Assembly (NCBI GenBank): GCA_039796575.1
Contig: JBDKJP010000010.1
Span: 1 to 55,704 of the forward strand
DNA length: 55,704 nt
Reading direction: 5' to 3'
Source of the DNA: UBA668 sp039796575
GTDB taxonomy: Bacteria > Actinomycetota > Acidimicrobiia > Acidimicrobiales > Ilumatobacteraceae
Below the pieces are notes generated by a model. It searched no databases and was not told the DNA's origin. It was given only the letters and a program-made list of their open reading frames with translations. Position 1 is the first letter of the stretch. Each line of letters starts with the position of its first letter. The position numbers and the translations under genes are program-made. Below, piece by piece: positions 8,795 to 17,095 of the stretch.

Positions 8795-9967
8795 GTGGAC
8801 CGGAGTGAGGGAAACGACGACGAGCTGTATCCCCGCGCTCCCCTTCCCGCGCACGAACGCCAATGGCGCCACCCGAGCGAGATGGGCCAGCAGGCGTGGG
8901 CCACCAGCGAGCCGCCGCTCACCATCGGGCGCGGCCTCACCGCCGCCACCGGCGCCATCGGCAGCCTGCTCGCGCTGGCCGTGCTGTGGACCATGCTGCC
9001 CACCCACGCCGGGCGCAGCGCCGGCGTGAGCGTGCGCTCCACGGTCGCCACCGTCGGCACCGCCGACAGCTCCTCGTCGCTGGCCGCCCCCAGCACCACC
9101 GACCCCACCTCCACGGCCGGCTCCGACACCACGGAGGTCGAGGGGCCCACCAGCTCGGTCGACGCCGGCACCGGCAGCACCACGGCACCCGCGGTCGACC
9201 CGCTCCCCACCTATGCGGTGTCCGTCGGCGAATCGGTCGAACCGGTCGCGGTGGCCGTCGCCGTGAACAACGGGTCGCTCATCATCACCACCGCCGCCGC
9301 GGTGAGCGCCGACAACACGGTCGAGTTGCTCCTGCCCGACGGCGGCACCGAGGAGGCCCGTGTCCTGCTGGTCGACCAGCGGTCGGGGTTCGCGGTGCTC
9401 GCGCACGACACCGAGGTGTCGCTCACCTCGTTCACGGTGGCCACCGAGGTGGCACCCGGCGACGAGCTCACGTTCTACGGCGCCGAGCACGTCACGGCCG
9501 TGGTGCAGGACGACGGCACCATCGAGACCACCACCACCGACCCCGCCGCACCGGTCGCCGAGCTCCCCGAGGGCACGCCCGTGGTGAACCAGCGCGGCGA
9601 GCTGGTGGCGTTGTGCTCGCACGCCGACGGCGACGCCACGCTGCTGTCGCTGGAGCGGCTCGACTCGCTGCGCCGTGCGCTCGCCGACGGTGCCGCCGAC
9701 ACGGTGTGGATGGGTGTGGTGCTCGACGCCGCGGCCGCCGACCTGCGCATCACCTCCGTCGACACGAAGGGCCCTGCGGCCGTCGCCGGCCTGCGTGAGG
9801 GCGATGTGATCGTCGCCATCGACGGCGTGCCCGTGGCCGACGTCAGCGCCGTCGGTGCAGCGCTGGCCCCGCACCAGCCGGGCGACGTGCTGGTGGTCGA
9901 CGTCCTGCGCAACGGCCTCCCCGTCAGCGTCAGCGTCACCCTGGCCGCACCCCGAAACTCCCTCTGA
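8795..9967 (+). CDS. Membrane-anchored HtrA-like protein with PDZ domain and degenerate protease domain
   Basis: The 390-residue product has a cytoplasmic N-terminus with the motif HERQWRHPSE, one membrane helix near residues 48-65 (LTAATGAIGSLLALAVLWTML), a Ser/Thr-rich linker, a trypsin-fold domain (about 140-290) and a C-terminal PDZ domain (about 295-385; GPAAVAGLREGDVIVAIDGVPV). In active HtrA proteases the serine lies in GNSGGP; here the equivalent place reads PEGTPVVNQRGELVAL, with no GNSGG. The place expected for the catalytic His reads NNGSLIITTAAAV. I therefore infer a proteolytically dead, ligand-binding protein on the outer face of the membrane. The GTG start fits a TAACCT hexamer nine bases upstream. 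Confidence 0.8.
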   Translation: MDRSEGNDDELYPRAPLPAHERQWRHPSEMGQQAWATSEPPLTIGRGLTAATGAIGSLLALAVLWTMLPTHAGRSAGVSVRSTVATVGTADSSSSLAAPSTTDPTSTAGSDTTEVEGPTSSVDAGTGSTTAPAVDPLPTYAVSVGESVEPVAVAVAVNNGSLIITTAAAVSADNTVELLLPDGGTEEARVLLVDQRSGFAVLAHDTEVSLTSFTVATEVAPGDELTFYGAEHVTAVVQDDGTIETTTTDPAAPVAELPEGTPVVNQRGELVALCSHADGDATLLSLERLDSLRRALADGAADTVWMGVVLDAAAADLRITSVDTKGPAAVAGLREGDVIVAIDGVPVADVSAVGAALAPHQPGDVLVVDVLRNGLPVSVSVTLAAPRNSL

Positions 9968-10008
9968 CAGCGGGGTTTCTGGGCGTCGTTCGTCCCACGT
10001 CGGCTTCT

Positions 10009-10047
10009 GGGCGTGTTCCGTCCCGGAAACCGGGACGGAACACGCCC
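10009..10047. repeat. Perfect 18-bp inverted repeat, likely bidirectional terminator and REP-like element
   Basis: GGGCGTGTTCCGTCCCGG (10009-10026) and its exact reverse complement (10030-10047) flank the loop AAA. It sits between convergent genes with stops at 9967 and 10059, so it can terminate both. A partial direct copy of its left arm (TTCTGGGCGTCGTTCGTCCC) lies just upstream at 9978-9997. A hairpin of the same design occurs at 55682-55704, so this is a dispersed element, not a one-off terminator. Confidence 0.75.
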
Positions 10048-10058
10048 GGTTGCGACGG

Positions 10059-11012
10059 TCAACCGACGCCGACGAGCTCCATCTCGGGGGCCTCGTCCAT
10101 CGGGGGATGCCCCGACGGGCCGTCGGCGTCGCCGCGGGCGTGACGATGCACGAGCCAACGGCCGACGAGCAGTGCGATGTCGAGCACGAGGAACAGCACG
10201 ACGCCGACCAGCAGCCACGGCCGGTGGGTGATGGTCTCGGTGGCCGCGAGCGTGTCGCCGTCGCGCGTCACGAAGCCGTGCCAGTGCAGCTCGCCGAACG
10301 TCGGTGCCGGCACGTCGACCCGGATGGTCTGCTCCCACGTCTCCCCCGCACCCAGCGGTTCGAGGCCGGAGAAGTCGAACGACGATGCCACCTCGTCGGC
10401 ACGACGGCCGACGTCACCCGAGACCGTGATGCCGGTGAGCGTGACGGTGGAGCGGTTCTTCACCGTCACCGTCACCTCGTAGCGGCCGGGGCCGCCGAGC
10501 TCGTGGCGCAGCGACTCGCCGAAGCCCGAGGTCACGTCGTCCACGCCGAAGGTGACGGCGAGCGTGTCCTCGATGGCCGCACCAGGGCCGGCATCCTCGA
10601 TCTCACCCATCGGGTGACCGGAGAGGTTGATCGGCACCACCGACACCTCGTCGGCGTTGCGACTGGCCACGCGCACGATGCACGGGCACGGCACCGGCGG
10701 CGCGGCGATGCCGAACTGGGCCGTGGTCGCCGTGCCGTCGCCGTCGAGGCGAAGCCCCTTGCTCGCCACCATGTTGCAGTCGGCCGAGCCCCGGCGCGCT
10801 TCGTTGCCGCAGACCGAGATGGTGACGACGCGCGCCTCGAACCCGTCGATGGTGACGATGACGCGATCGTCGACCTCCACGTTGGCGCGGTCGAGTTCGG
10901 CGTGGGGGCCGACGAGGATGGACCCGGCGACGGCAGGTGCCGCGAGCCCGACCACCGCGGCTGCGGTGGCGAGCAGCGCGAACGCCGAGCGAACGACGAC
11001 GTGTCGGTTCAC
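10059..11012 (-). CDS. Secreted, C-terminally anchored protein with neocarzinostatin-like domain
   Basis: The 317-residue product has a signal peptide (cleavage near AAPAVAGS, residue 30), a first domain of about 105 residues, a second beta-sandwich of about 110 residues (YEVTVTVKNRSTVTLTGITVSG), one membrane helix near residues 268-290 (PWLLVGVVLFLVLDIALLVG) and a His/Asp/Pro-rich cytoplasmic tail. The first domain, with VTISVCGN, CNM and PCPCIVRVAS and a GLRLDGDGTATTAQF stretch, resembles neocarzinostatin-type immunoglobulin-like folds; this is a pattern match by eye. The GTG start overlaps the stop of the DUF916-like gene by four bases, so the pair is co-translated and probably acts together at the cell surface. 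Confidence 0.7.
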   Translation of the reverse strand: MNRHVVVRSAFALLATAAAVVGLAAPAVAGSILVGPHAELDRANVEVDDRVIVTIDGFEARVVTISVCGNEARRGSADCNMVASKGLRLDGDGTATTAQFGIAAPPVPCPCIVRVASRNADEVSVVPINLSGHPMGEIEDAGPGAAIEDTLAVTFGVDDVTSGFGESLRHELGGPGRYEVTVTVKNRSTVTLTGITVSGDVGRRADEVASSFDFSGLEPLGAGETWEQTIRVDVPAPTFGELHWHGFVTRDGDTLAATETITHRPWLLVGVVLFLVLDIALLVGRWLVHRHARGDADGPSGHPPMDEAPEMELVGVG

Positions 11013-12091
11013 GCGTGCTGCGGCTCTCGCTGATCGACATCGGCGCCGCTGACATCGGGCGCCGCGGCGGCGTGGCGGCGCAGACGACGCACCGCCAACC
11101 AGCCGAACACCATGGCCAGCAACACGAGCAGCACCGCGAGCGGCGGCGCGAACACGGTGTCAGTGCTCGACACCGACACTGCGTCGGTGACGTCGTCACC
11201 CGTCGGCGTGATGGTGACCTTCGCGGAGTTGATCAGCAGCGCAGGCACGTCCTCGAGCTCCACGGTCATCGTGACGCGTTGCCCGGGCAGCAGCTCGGGC
11301 ACCTCACCCATCGGCACCTCGACCGTGCCGAGACCGAACGGGCCCCCGACCTCGACGGTGCCCTCACCGGCGAGTCGGGTGTTGCCGCGGTTCTCCACGG
11401 TGAACTGCACAGACGCCGACCCGGCGAGCGGGTTCACCGACTGGTGATACGTGGTGTCGACCCCGGTGATCGCCAGCTCGGGGCGCACCGGGCCGTTCAC
11501 GCGCAGGTACAGGCGGGTGCCGGTGCGACGGTCGAGCACCACCGAGTTGCCACCCTCGCCCGTACCGAGCGTGGGGCTCGAGGCGAGCACGGCGCCGGCG
11601 TGATCGCCGGCCGTCGCCTCGGCCGGCACAGTGATCGTGATGGGGATGGTCACCTGCGTGCCGGGCGGCACTGAGATGTTCTCCTGCTCCACCTGCACCC
11701 ACGACCCGACGTCGGTCGGGTCCTGGTCGCCGGGGAGGATGTCGAACTTGCCGTCCTCGGTGTTGAACGCATCGGTGGCGTACACCCGGAAGATCAGTTG
11801 TTCGTTGCTGTAGTTGTAGAGGGTGACGGCGTCCTCGATGACGGTGCCGGGATCGGCCTCGTAGGCGAGCTCGGGCCGGTTGCCGGCGGCATCGGGATCG
11901 TCGTTGCCGGCAGGCGTGAGCGCCCAGCTGTGCACGACCTCTTCGCCGGGCTGCACGCCGTCGGTGTCGATGGGCGCCGGGGCGGGGTCGGTGGGAGTGG
12001 TGGAGGCGTCGACCCGCGCGGTGGGTGCGGCCACGAGGGCGCACGCCACGGCAGCGAGGACGACGAGCGAGCGACGGGTGCGGAGTTGCAT
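11009..12091 (-). CDS. DUF916-like (WxL-interacting type) cell-surface protein
   Basis: The 360-residue product has a signal peptide (MQLRTRRSLVVLAAVACALV...), an N-terminal beta-sandwich beginning near HSWALTPAG and running through YNYSNEQLIFRVYATDAF, a second sandwich (LAITGVDTTYHQSVNPLAG...VQFTVENRGNTRLAG), a membrane helix near 314-336 (APPLAVLLVLLAMVFGWLAV) and an Arg-rich short tail. The order and strand motifs (IPITITVPAEATAGDHAGAVLAS) match DUF916/WxL protein peptidoglycan-binding domain proteins, which in Firmicutes bind WxL surface proteins and the wall. I chose ATG 12091; further upstream codons read into the terminator. It lies directly downstream of a WxL-like protein gene, as in Firmicutes. 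Confidence 0.75.
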   Translation of the reverse strand: MQLRTRRSLVVLAAVACALVAAPTARVDASTTPTDPAPAPIDTDGVQPGEEVVHSWALTPAGNDDPDAAGNRPELAYEADPGTVIEDAVTLYNYSNEQLIFRVYATDAFNTEDGKFDILPGDQDPTDVGSWVQVEQENISVPPGTQVTIPITITVPAEATAGDHAGAVLASSPTLGTGEGGNSVVLDRRTGTRLYLRVNGPVRPELAITGVDTTYHQSVNPLAGSASVQFTVENRGNTRLAGEGTVEVGGPFGLGTVEVPMGEVPELLPGQRVTMTVELEDVPALLINSAKVTITPTGDDVTDAVSVSSTDTVFAPPLAVLLVLLAMVFGWLAVRRLRRHAAAAPDVSGADVDQREPQHA

Positions 12092-12123
12092 GTGCAAGGT
12101 GCTTTCGGTGGAGAACGCCGTGA

Positions 12124-12157
12124 GCGGTGTGGGACGACCGAGGCCGTCCCACACCGC
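12124..12157 (-). terminator. Strong hairpin terminator after the WxL-like surface protein gene
   Basis: A perfect 13-bp stem (12124-12136 with 12145-12157, arm GCGGTGTGGGACG) has an eight-base loop. It lies 35 nt downstream of the stop at 12192 and upstream of the DUF916-like start at 12091, so it may terminate or attenuate transcription between the two. Confidence 0.7.
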
Positions 12158-12191
12158 CGTGGGCATCAGGGGGTGATGATGTGGTCGACGA

Positions 12192-14012
12192 TCAGACGGC
12201 GCTGAACGTGAGGATGCCGGTGTAGGTACCGGCCCGGACCGAGCTCGGGATGAGCAGCTTCAGGCGGGCGTCGAGGGTGGTGATGCCCAGGCCGCTGCCG
12301 GCCGGAGCCGACGCGAGCACCTTCGAGGTGCCCAGGCCAGGAGCGTTCGGGTCCACGCCGGCACCGGGGTTGACGACCATGTTGTAGGTGGTCGAACCGG
12401 TGACGCCGCTGGAGACCGAGGTCACCTTCGGGGTCCAGCCGAGGAAGTTGCCGCTGAACGAGGCGCCACCACCGGCGACCGTGAAGTCGCTCATGGTGCC
12501 GTTGAGGGTCCAGCCGTTGTCGAGGTCCGAGGTGTTCACGATGGTGATCTGGTTCAGACGACCCTGCGCCGTGTAGTAGTTACCGGCGAGCGGGCCGCTG
12601 GTGACCAGACGACCGGTGCCCATGTCGACACCGCAACGCGTGGCGTAGTTGGCCGGCTGCGGGTACGGGTAGTCGTTGAACAGCGGGTCCGCCAGACCGT
12701 TGGCCGGCGAGCCGGCGTTGATCACGATCGGGGCCGTGCCCGTGCCACCCACCGCGGTCTCCGCAGGGAGCGCCACCGGGAACGCACCGGCGACGGCGGC
12801 CTCGGCGTCGAGCGCACCGTAGACACCGCAACGCTGCGTCAGCACCAACGCTCCGGCCGGACGGACGACGGTGATCTGCTGCTCGATGACGGCGTTGCTG
12901 AGGGCCGTGGCGGTGACCACGTTCGACAGCGTGCCGACGTACGGCGCGGCGTACAGGGCGGTGATGCGGGCGTAGTACACCGTGCCGGCGGTGAGACCGG
13001 ACTGGGTGTAGGTGACGGCCGCGGCGCCCACCGTGAACGGCGAACCGACGATCGGCGAGGCGAACGCCGCATCAGTGGCGATCTCCAGGCGGTAGCCGGT
13101 ACGGGGCTGGCTGTCGATCGGAGCGGTCCAGTCGACCTTGATCGCCTCGGGCTGACCCTGCGCGGCCAGGTTCGTCACGGCGGGGAACGCACCCGGGGCG
13201 ACGAGGGCCGACACGGTGTTGGAGGTGCTCGAGCCCACCGAGTTCGTCGCGGTGACCACGACGTCATAGGTGGTGCCGTTCACCAGACCGGTGAAGGCGA
13301 ACGAGGTCGCGCTCGTGGCGAGCGTGATCGTGGTCGCCGCACCGCCACCCTGCGGGGTGGCCGTGGCCGTCAGCGTCGTGAGGGCCGGGGTGGCCGCCGC
13401 GAGCGTGAACGAGCCGTTCAGCGTGGTGTCGCCACCGCTCGCCGACGTGATGTTCGCCGGGGCCGGGGCCGCGCCGAACGCCACGTTGAACGTGGTCGCA
13501 CCGGTCGATGACACCGTCACCGGGGTCTCCCAGTAGCGGGTGGTCGCACCGGCCAGGGTGCACGCATAGCCGACGTCGTACGAACCGGCCGGGACCGTGA
13601 GGCCCGCCGGGAAGGTGTACGTCGGGATCGGCGTGAGCACGCCCGAGGTGACGGCCGTGGTGCGCTGGATGACCGGCGAGCCCGCCGAGAACAACGGCTG
13701 CGTGAACGTCACACCGGCCGGGGCGATGGGGCCACTCGCGTTGTACGTGAGGGTGCCGGCATCGACCGAGCTGGGGACCATGAACGTCTGCCAGCGGTAG
13801 CCACCCGAGGCGGAGTCGCCCTGGCAGGCCGCACCGGCGGGCGGGGTGAGGCTGAACGTCGCGGTGTTCGCGAACGACAACGGGGACAGGGTGTTGGTGC
13901 CGTCAGCGGGCGACCCGGCCGGCAAGGCCGAGGCATCCGTGCTGACGAGACCAGCCACCGCGACGGCCAGGATGGCCGAACCGGCAGCGAGCTTCTTGAG
14001 CTTGATGCTCAT
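12192..14012 (-). CDS. Large secreted WxL-like surface protein with paralogous N-terminal domain and Fn3 repeats
   Basis: The 606-residue product has a signal peptide (MSIKLKKLAAGSAILAVAVAGL, cleavage near ASA). Residues about 45-180 form the FSLTPPAGAAC...VGYACTL domain shared with three other proteins of this cluster. Two fibronectin type III-like domains follow (about 185-375; motifs TTYDVVVTATNSVGSS and VYYARITALYAAPYVGTLSN). The last ~200 residues resemble a WxL domain: one DNGWTLNG motif, a second FLGWTPK, and the closing IPSSVRAGTYTGILTFSAV, where classical WxL proteins read LTWTL. A Shine-Dalgarno-like AAAGGA precedes the ATG. I infer a non-covalently wall-bound structural protein. 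Confidence 0.75.
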   Translation of the reverse strand: MSIKLKKLAAGSAILAVAVAGLVSTDASALPAGSPADGTNTLSPLSFANTATFSLTPPAGAACQGDSASGGYRWQTFMVPSSVDAGTLTYNASGPIAPAGVTFTQPLFSAGSPVIQRTTAVTSGVLTPIPTYTFPAGLTVPAGSYDVGYACTLAGATTRYWETPVTVSSTGATTFNVAFGAAPAPANITSASGGDTTLNGSFTLAAATPALTTLTATATPQGGGAATTITLATSATSFAFTGLVNGTTYDVVVTATNSVGSSTSNTVSALVAPGAFPAVTNLAAQGQPEAIKVDWTAPIDSQPRTGYRLEIATDAAFASPIVGSPFTVGAAAVTYTQSGLTAGTVYYARITALYAAPYVGTLSNVVTATALSNAVIEQQITVVRPAGALVLTQRCGVYGALDAEAAVAGAFPVALPAETAVGGTGTAPIVINAGSPANGLADPLFNDYPYPQPANYATRCGVDMGTGRLVTSGPLAGNYYTAQGRLNQITIVNTSDLDNGWTLNGTMSDFTVAGGGASFSGNFLGWTPKVTSVSSGVTGSTTYNMVVNPGAGVDPNAPGLGTSKVLASAPAGSGLGITTLDARLKLLIPSSVRAGTYTGILTFSAV

Positions 14013-14057
14013 GAGGGTGTGGTTCCTTTCGGAGTGCGGTACGAGGTCGAGGACGGG

Positions 14058-15284
14058 TCAGAGCTGACCGGTGAGGAGGCTGCCCTTCGTGGCGGTCGAA
14101 CCGCACGAGGGGTGCACGAGGAAGCCGAACTTCTGGATCACGGCGGTGTTCGAGCACAGCGACGAGGTCGCACCGACGAACATGCTCTTCAGGTCGTCGT
14201 TGCCGAACAGGCTGGTCACGACGGCGGTGGGGAACACGTTGTAGACGCTGCGGCCGAAGGTGGCGGCGTTGAAGAACGTGGCGCTGGGCGCCAGGTTCGG
14301 GGCGGTGCCGGTGATGGGCGAACCGAGGTTCACGCCGGCACCGTTGTCGCTGATGGCGCCGATGCCGACGTTCGCGGCGACCGGGTCACCGCTGGCGGCA
14401 CCGTTGGCCTTGGCGATGTACGCGCCGGCCGAGAAGCCGATCACGACCTGGCTGTCGGCCTCACCGGCGACCGCGGCGAGGGCGTCGCCACGGGCCTTGA
14501 GGTCGGCTGCGTTGTTCTCCTGTGCACGGGCGCCGATGCCGAGCAGGTTGTTGCACAGCGTCGTCGCCGTGTTCTCCTGCGCGGTGGTGGCCGTCGTGAC
14601 CGTGTTCCAGAACGAGAACGTGCCCGAGCCGGTCTGGATGCCGCACGGCACCATGCGAACGCCACCGATGACCTGCGGGCCGGTGGTGAACAGCGAGGTG
14701 AGCTGCGCACGGGTCAGCGAGGTCACGGGGGCCGTGAAGCCGGCACCGGTGTTCGCCTTGTAGTAGCCGAAGCTCACGCCGTCACGACCGAACGGGATGT
14801 ACGTGAGGTCGGTGCCGGTGTCGCCGGCGGCCGGGCCGCTCGACGAACGGGCGAACTCGACCAGACCCGACACGTCGACGGGACCGGTGGGGTTGCAGCT
14901 GGTGTCGGTGCTGTAGTTCGTGCCGTCGAGCGAACGGCTGAGCGCGCGACGACCCTCCGATGACCCGTTCGGGCGGTGCATCGTGGGCGCACCGAGCTTG
15001 GTGGTGATGCAGGTGCCGCTCACGCCTGCGGGCGCCAACGCATCGAACGAGATGAGCTGACGAGCACCGGAGGCAGCCGAGCTCTGGATGGGGGTGTAGT
15101 TGACGCCGTTGCTGAAGCCGGCCATGGCGTTCATGACGTCCTGGGTGGTGTCGGAGCCGACGCCCACGGCAGCGGTGAACTGCTTCGGGTCGGCGGAGGC
15201 CGAACCGGACATGATCGCGGAGCCGATCATGGCCGTGGCGGCGACCGCGAATGCGAGTCGCTTGGTGGTTGCTGAGGTCAGCAT
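14058..15284 (-). CDS. Secreted PstS-like substrate-binding protein
   Basis: The 408-residue product has a signal peptide (cleavage near GSASA/DP, residue 32). The mature start AAVGVGSDTTQDVMNAM and the segments FARSSSGPAAG, YIPFGRDGVSFGYYKANT and LTRAQLTSLFTTG fit the type II periplasmic binding fold of the PstS group. It has no lipobox, no LPxTG motif and no C-terminal helix, so it should be freely secreted or held by protein contacts. Four late cysteines could form disulfides. AAGGGA about 11 nt before the ATG at 15284 is a plausible ribosome binding site. Ligand is unknown; the phosphate-binding signature of the canonical PstS at 38965 is not obviously kept. Confidence 0.75.
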   Translation of the reverse strand: MLTSATTKRLAFAVAATAMIGSAIMSGSASADPKQFTAAVGVGSDTTQDVMNAMAGFSNGVNYTPIQSSAASGARQLISFDALAPAGVSGTCITTKLGAPTMHRPNGSSEGRRALSRSLDGTNYSTDTSCNPTGPVDVSGLVEFARSSSGPAAGDTGTDLTYIPFGRDGVSFGYYKANTGAGFTAPVTSLTRAQLTSLFTTGPQVIGGVRMVPCGIQTGSGTFSFWNTVTTATTAQENTATTLCNNLLGIGARAQENNAADLKARGDALAAVAGEADSQVVIGFSAGAYIAKANGAASGDPVAANVGIGAISDNGAGVNLGSPITGTAPNLAPSATFFNAATFGRSVYNVFPTAVVTSLFGNDDLKSMFVGATSSLCSNTAVIQKFGFLVHPSCGSTATKGSLLTGQL

Positions 15285-15379
15285 TGGTGTACTGGGTCCC
15301 TTCGGGTCTGGCGGATCTGGCGTCCGGACTCCTCCCCGGACGAGAGCACTGTGACAGGGCGATCTGACGGGCGATTGGC

Positions 15380-15426
15380 GTCCAAATGAACGCTGTACGA
15401 CATGCTCAAGGGTTCATCTTTTGGAC
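15380..15426. promoter_or_regulatory. Imperfect inverted repeat, candidate operator upstream of the PstS-like gene
   Basis: GTCCAAATGAAC (15380-15391) is matched in inverted orientation by GTTCATCTTTTGGAC (15412-15426), with three extra bases in the second arm. The arms are AT-richer than the surroundings and contain GTTCA half-sites like those of PHO boxes. Function is inferred from position only. Confidence 0.35.
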
Positions 15427-15633
15427 ACGCAGTGGTTGCCGTGCGGCATCGACCAGGCCACCTCCGATCGGCATCGGTCTCGGCACGAAACCGTCGTCGA
15501 CCAGGTACGACGTGTCACATCAGGACGGTGCTGCGGCGCGCTCGACGACAGCCGACGTCGGGTTCAGGATCGCGTCGGTCGTCACGCACCGCGGTCAACC
15601 CGACGCTTGCGAGCGCTGCTTCCGAACGCGCCG

Positions 15634-15662
15634 ACGACGGCGAGCGCCGAGCTCGCCGTCGT
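15634..15662 (-). terminator. Hairpin terminator after the extended PstB-like gene
   Basis: An 11-bp perfect stem (ACGACGGCGAG with CTCGCCGTCGT) encloses a seven-base loop. It begins 17 nt after the stop codon at 15680 on the minus strand and probably ends the long surface-cluster transcript. Confidence 0.65.
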
Positions 15663-15679
15663 TCACCCATTGTTCGGAT

Positions 15680-17095
15680 TCAGCCGAAGCGACCGGTCAC
15701 GTAGTCGAGCGTGCGACCGTCCTGCGGGGCGTTGAACATCGCATCGGTGGGGCCGTGCTCGACGATCACACCGGGCGTGCCCTGACTGGCGAGGAAGAAC
15801 GCGCAGTGGTCCGATACGCGCGCAGCCTGCTGCATGTTGTGCGTGACGATCACGATCGTCACCTCGTGCACGAGCTCGATGATGGTCTCCTCGATGCGAC
15901 GCGTCGAGGTCGGATCGAGTGCCGAACACGGCTCGTCCATCAACAGCACCCGCGGCTTGATCGCGAGCGCACGGGCGATGCAGAGGCGTTGCTGCTGACC
16001 GCCCGAGAGGCCGCCGCCCGGGGAACGCAGGCGGTCCTTCACCTCGTTCCACAGCCCCGCCTTGCTGAGGCACGACTCGACCAGCGCGTCCTTCACATCG
16101 ACTCTGGCCTTCGTCCCGGTGAGCCGGAGGCTGGCGAGCACGTTGTCGTAGATCGACATCGAGGGGAACGGGTTCGGCTTCTGGAACACCATGCCCACCT
16201 CGCGGCGAGCATCGGTGAGCTTGCGGTTCGCGTCGTACAGGTCGTGCCCGTCGAGCAGCACCTCGCCGGCCATCGCGGCAGCGGGGATCATCTCGTGCAT
16301 CCGGTTGAGGATGCGCAGGAACGTCGACTTGCCACACCCCGACGGCCCGATGAGCGCGGTCACCTTGCCGGCCTCCATGTGCAACGACACACGATCGAGC
16401 ACCTGATGGTCACCGAACCATGCCGAGATGTCGCGGGCATCGAGCCCGGCGAGACCGTCCGGTGCACCGGGCAGGCCGAGCGGCTCGACGGGAGCCGGGG
16501 CAGCGACGAGCGGTGCCAGCGACGCCGACGACACGGCCGACGCCTCGGCGATCACCAACGGCACAGGACCCGTGTCGGGATCGGGCGGCGGGAAGGACGC
16601 CATCGGCTCCGCGGCCAGCGACGCCGGCACCGCCGATGCCGGCTCGTGCGCCGGTGCGGTGGCCACCACGGGGCGACCGTTCGCACCCTCCTGGTGGCGC
16701 ACGTCGACGCCCGGCAACCGGCCGAGGACCTCTCGGAATCGGTCGACCTCGTCGGCCGGCACGGCCACGCCGAAGTCGGAGATGCCCGGCACGTCGAAGA
16801 TGGTCCACGGCGCGTCGGCACCGTGCACCACCGCGGCGAGATCCGTGACCAGCCAGGCCCACGCGATGTCGCCGTCGGTGGCGAGCACGCGCTGATCGGT
16901 GATGCGCACCGTCGCCGAGTGCAGCTCGGCGATCACGGCATCGGGGCGATGGGCATCGCCCTGCACCACCTGCACCACCGCCGATCCGGGGAACGACGCG
17001 AGCTCCCGCTCGGCCTCCGACGGGCGGGACGGCGCACTGTCCCACGACGTACGCATTGGGTCGACGGTCACGACGATCGGCTCCTCAGGGCTCAC
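15680..17095 (-). CDS. PstB-type ABC ATPase with ~215-residue N-terminal extension
   Basis: Residues about 218-471 are a complete PstB-type ATPase: Walker A GPSGCGKST (250-258), signature LSGGQQQR, Walker B VLLMDEPCSALDP and switch VTHNMQQAARVSD, ending in YVTGRFG like PstB. Before it lie about 215 extra residues: a compact domain at about 55-125 (RITDQRVLATDGDIAWAWL) that looks like a bacterial PH-like fold, then an Ala/Pro-rich linker. Ordinary PstB is about 250-290 residues with no such domain; the canonical copy here is at 36085. The GTG start overlaps the stop of the sortase-like gene (GTGA). It probably energises the PstC/PstA pair of this cluster, with the extra domain as regulator or tether. 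Confidence 0.88.
   Translation of the reverse strand: MSPEEPIVVTVDPMRTSWDSAPSRPSEAERELASFPGSAVVQVVQGDAHRPDAVIAELHSATVRITDQRVLATDGDIAWAWLVTDLAAVVHGADAPWTIFDVPGISDFGVAVPADEVDRFREVLGRLPGVDVRHQEGANGRPVVATAPAHEPASAVPASLAAEPMASFPPPDPDTGPVPLVIAEASAVSSASLAPLVAAPAPVEPLGLPGAPDGLAGLDARDISAWFGDHQVLDRVSLHMEAGKVTALIGPSGCGKSTFLRILNRMHEMIPAAAMAGEVLLDGHDLYDANRKLTDARREVGMVFQKPNPFPSMSIYDNVLASLRLTGTKARVDVKDALVESCLSKAGLWNEVKDRLRSPGGGLSGGQQQRLCIARALAIKPRVLLMDEPCSALDPTSTRRIEETIIELVHEVTIVIVTHNMQQAARVSDHCAFFLASQGTPGVIVEHGPTDAMFNAPQDGRTLDYVTGRFG

Larger units (their letters stand above)
15285..15679. other. 395-base intergenic leader region with two dyads and a terminator, no gene seen
   Basis: No credible coding sequence is seen here; frames that run through it continue as antisense frames of the neighbours. 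It holds a terminator at 15634-15662, an imperfect AT-richer inverted repeat at 15380-15426, and a small hairpin at 15321-15342 (CGTCCGG / CCGGACG) that would lie in the 5' leader of the secreted PstS-like gene. I could not choose a promoter with confidence. Confidence 0.6.

Noticed and set aside
10009..10047. The long palindrome as the end of an insertion sequence
   Set aside because: There is no transposase gene nearby and the element sits neatly between two convergent stops, fitting a terminator.
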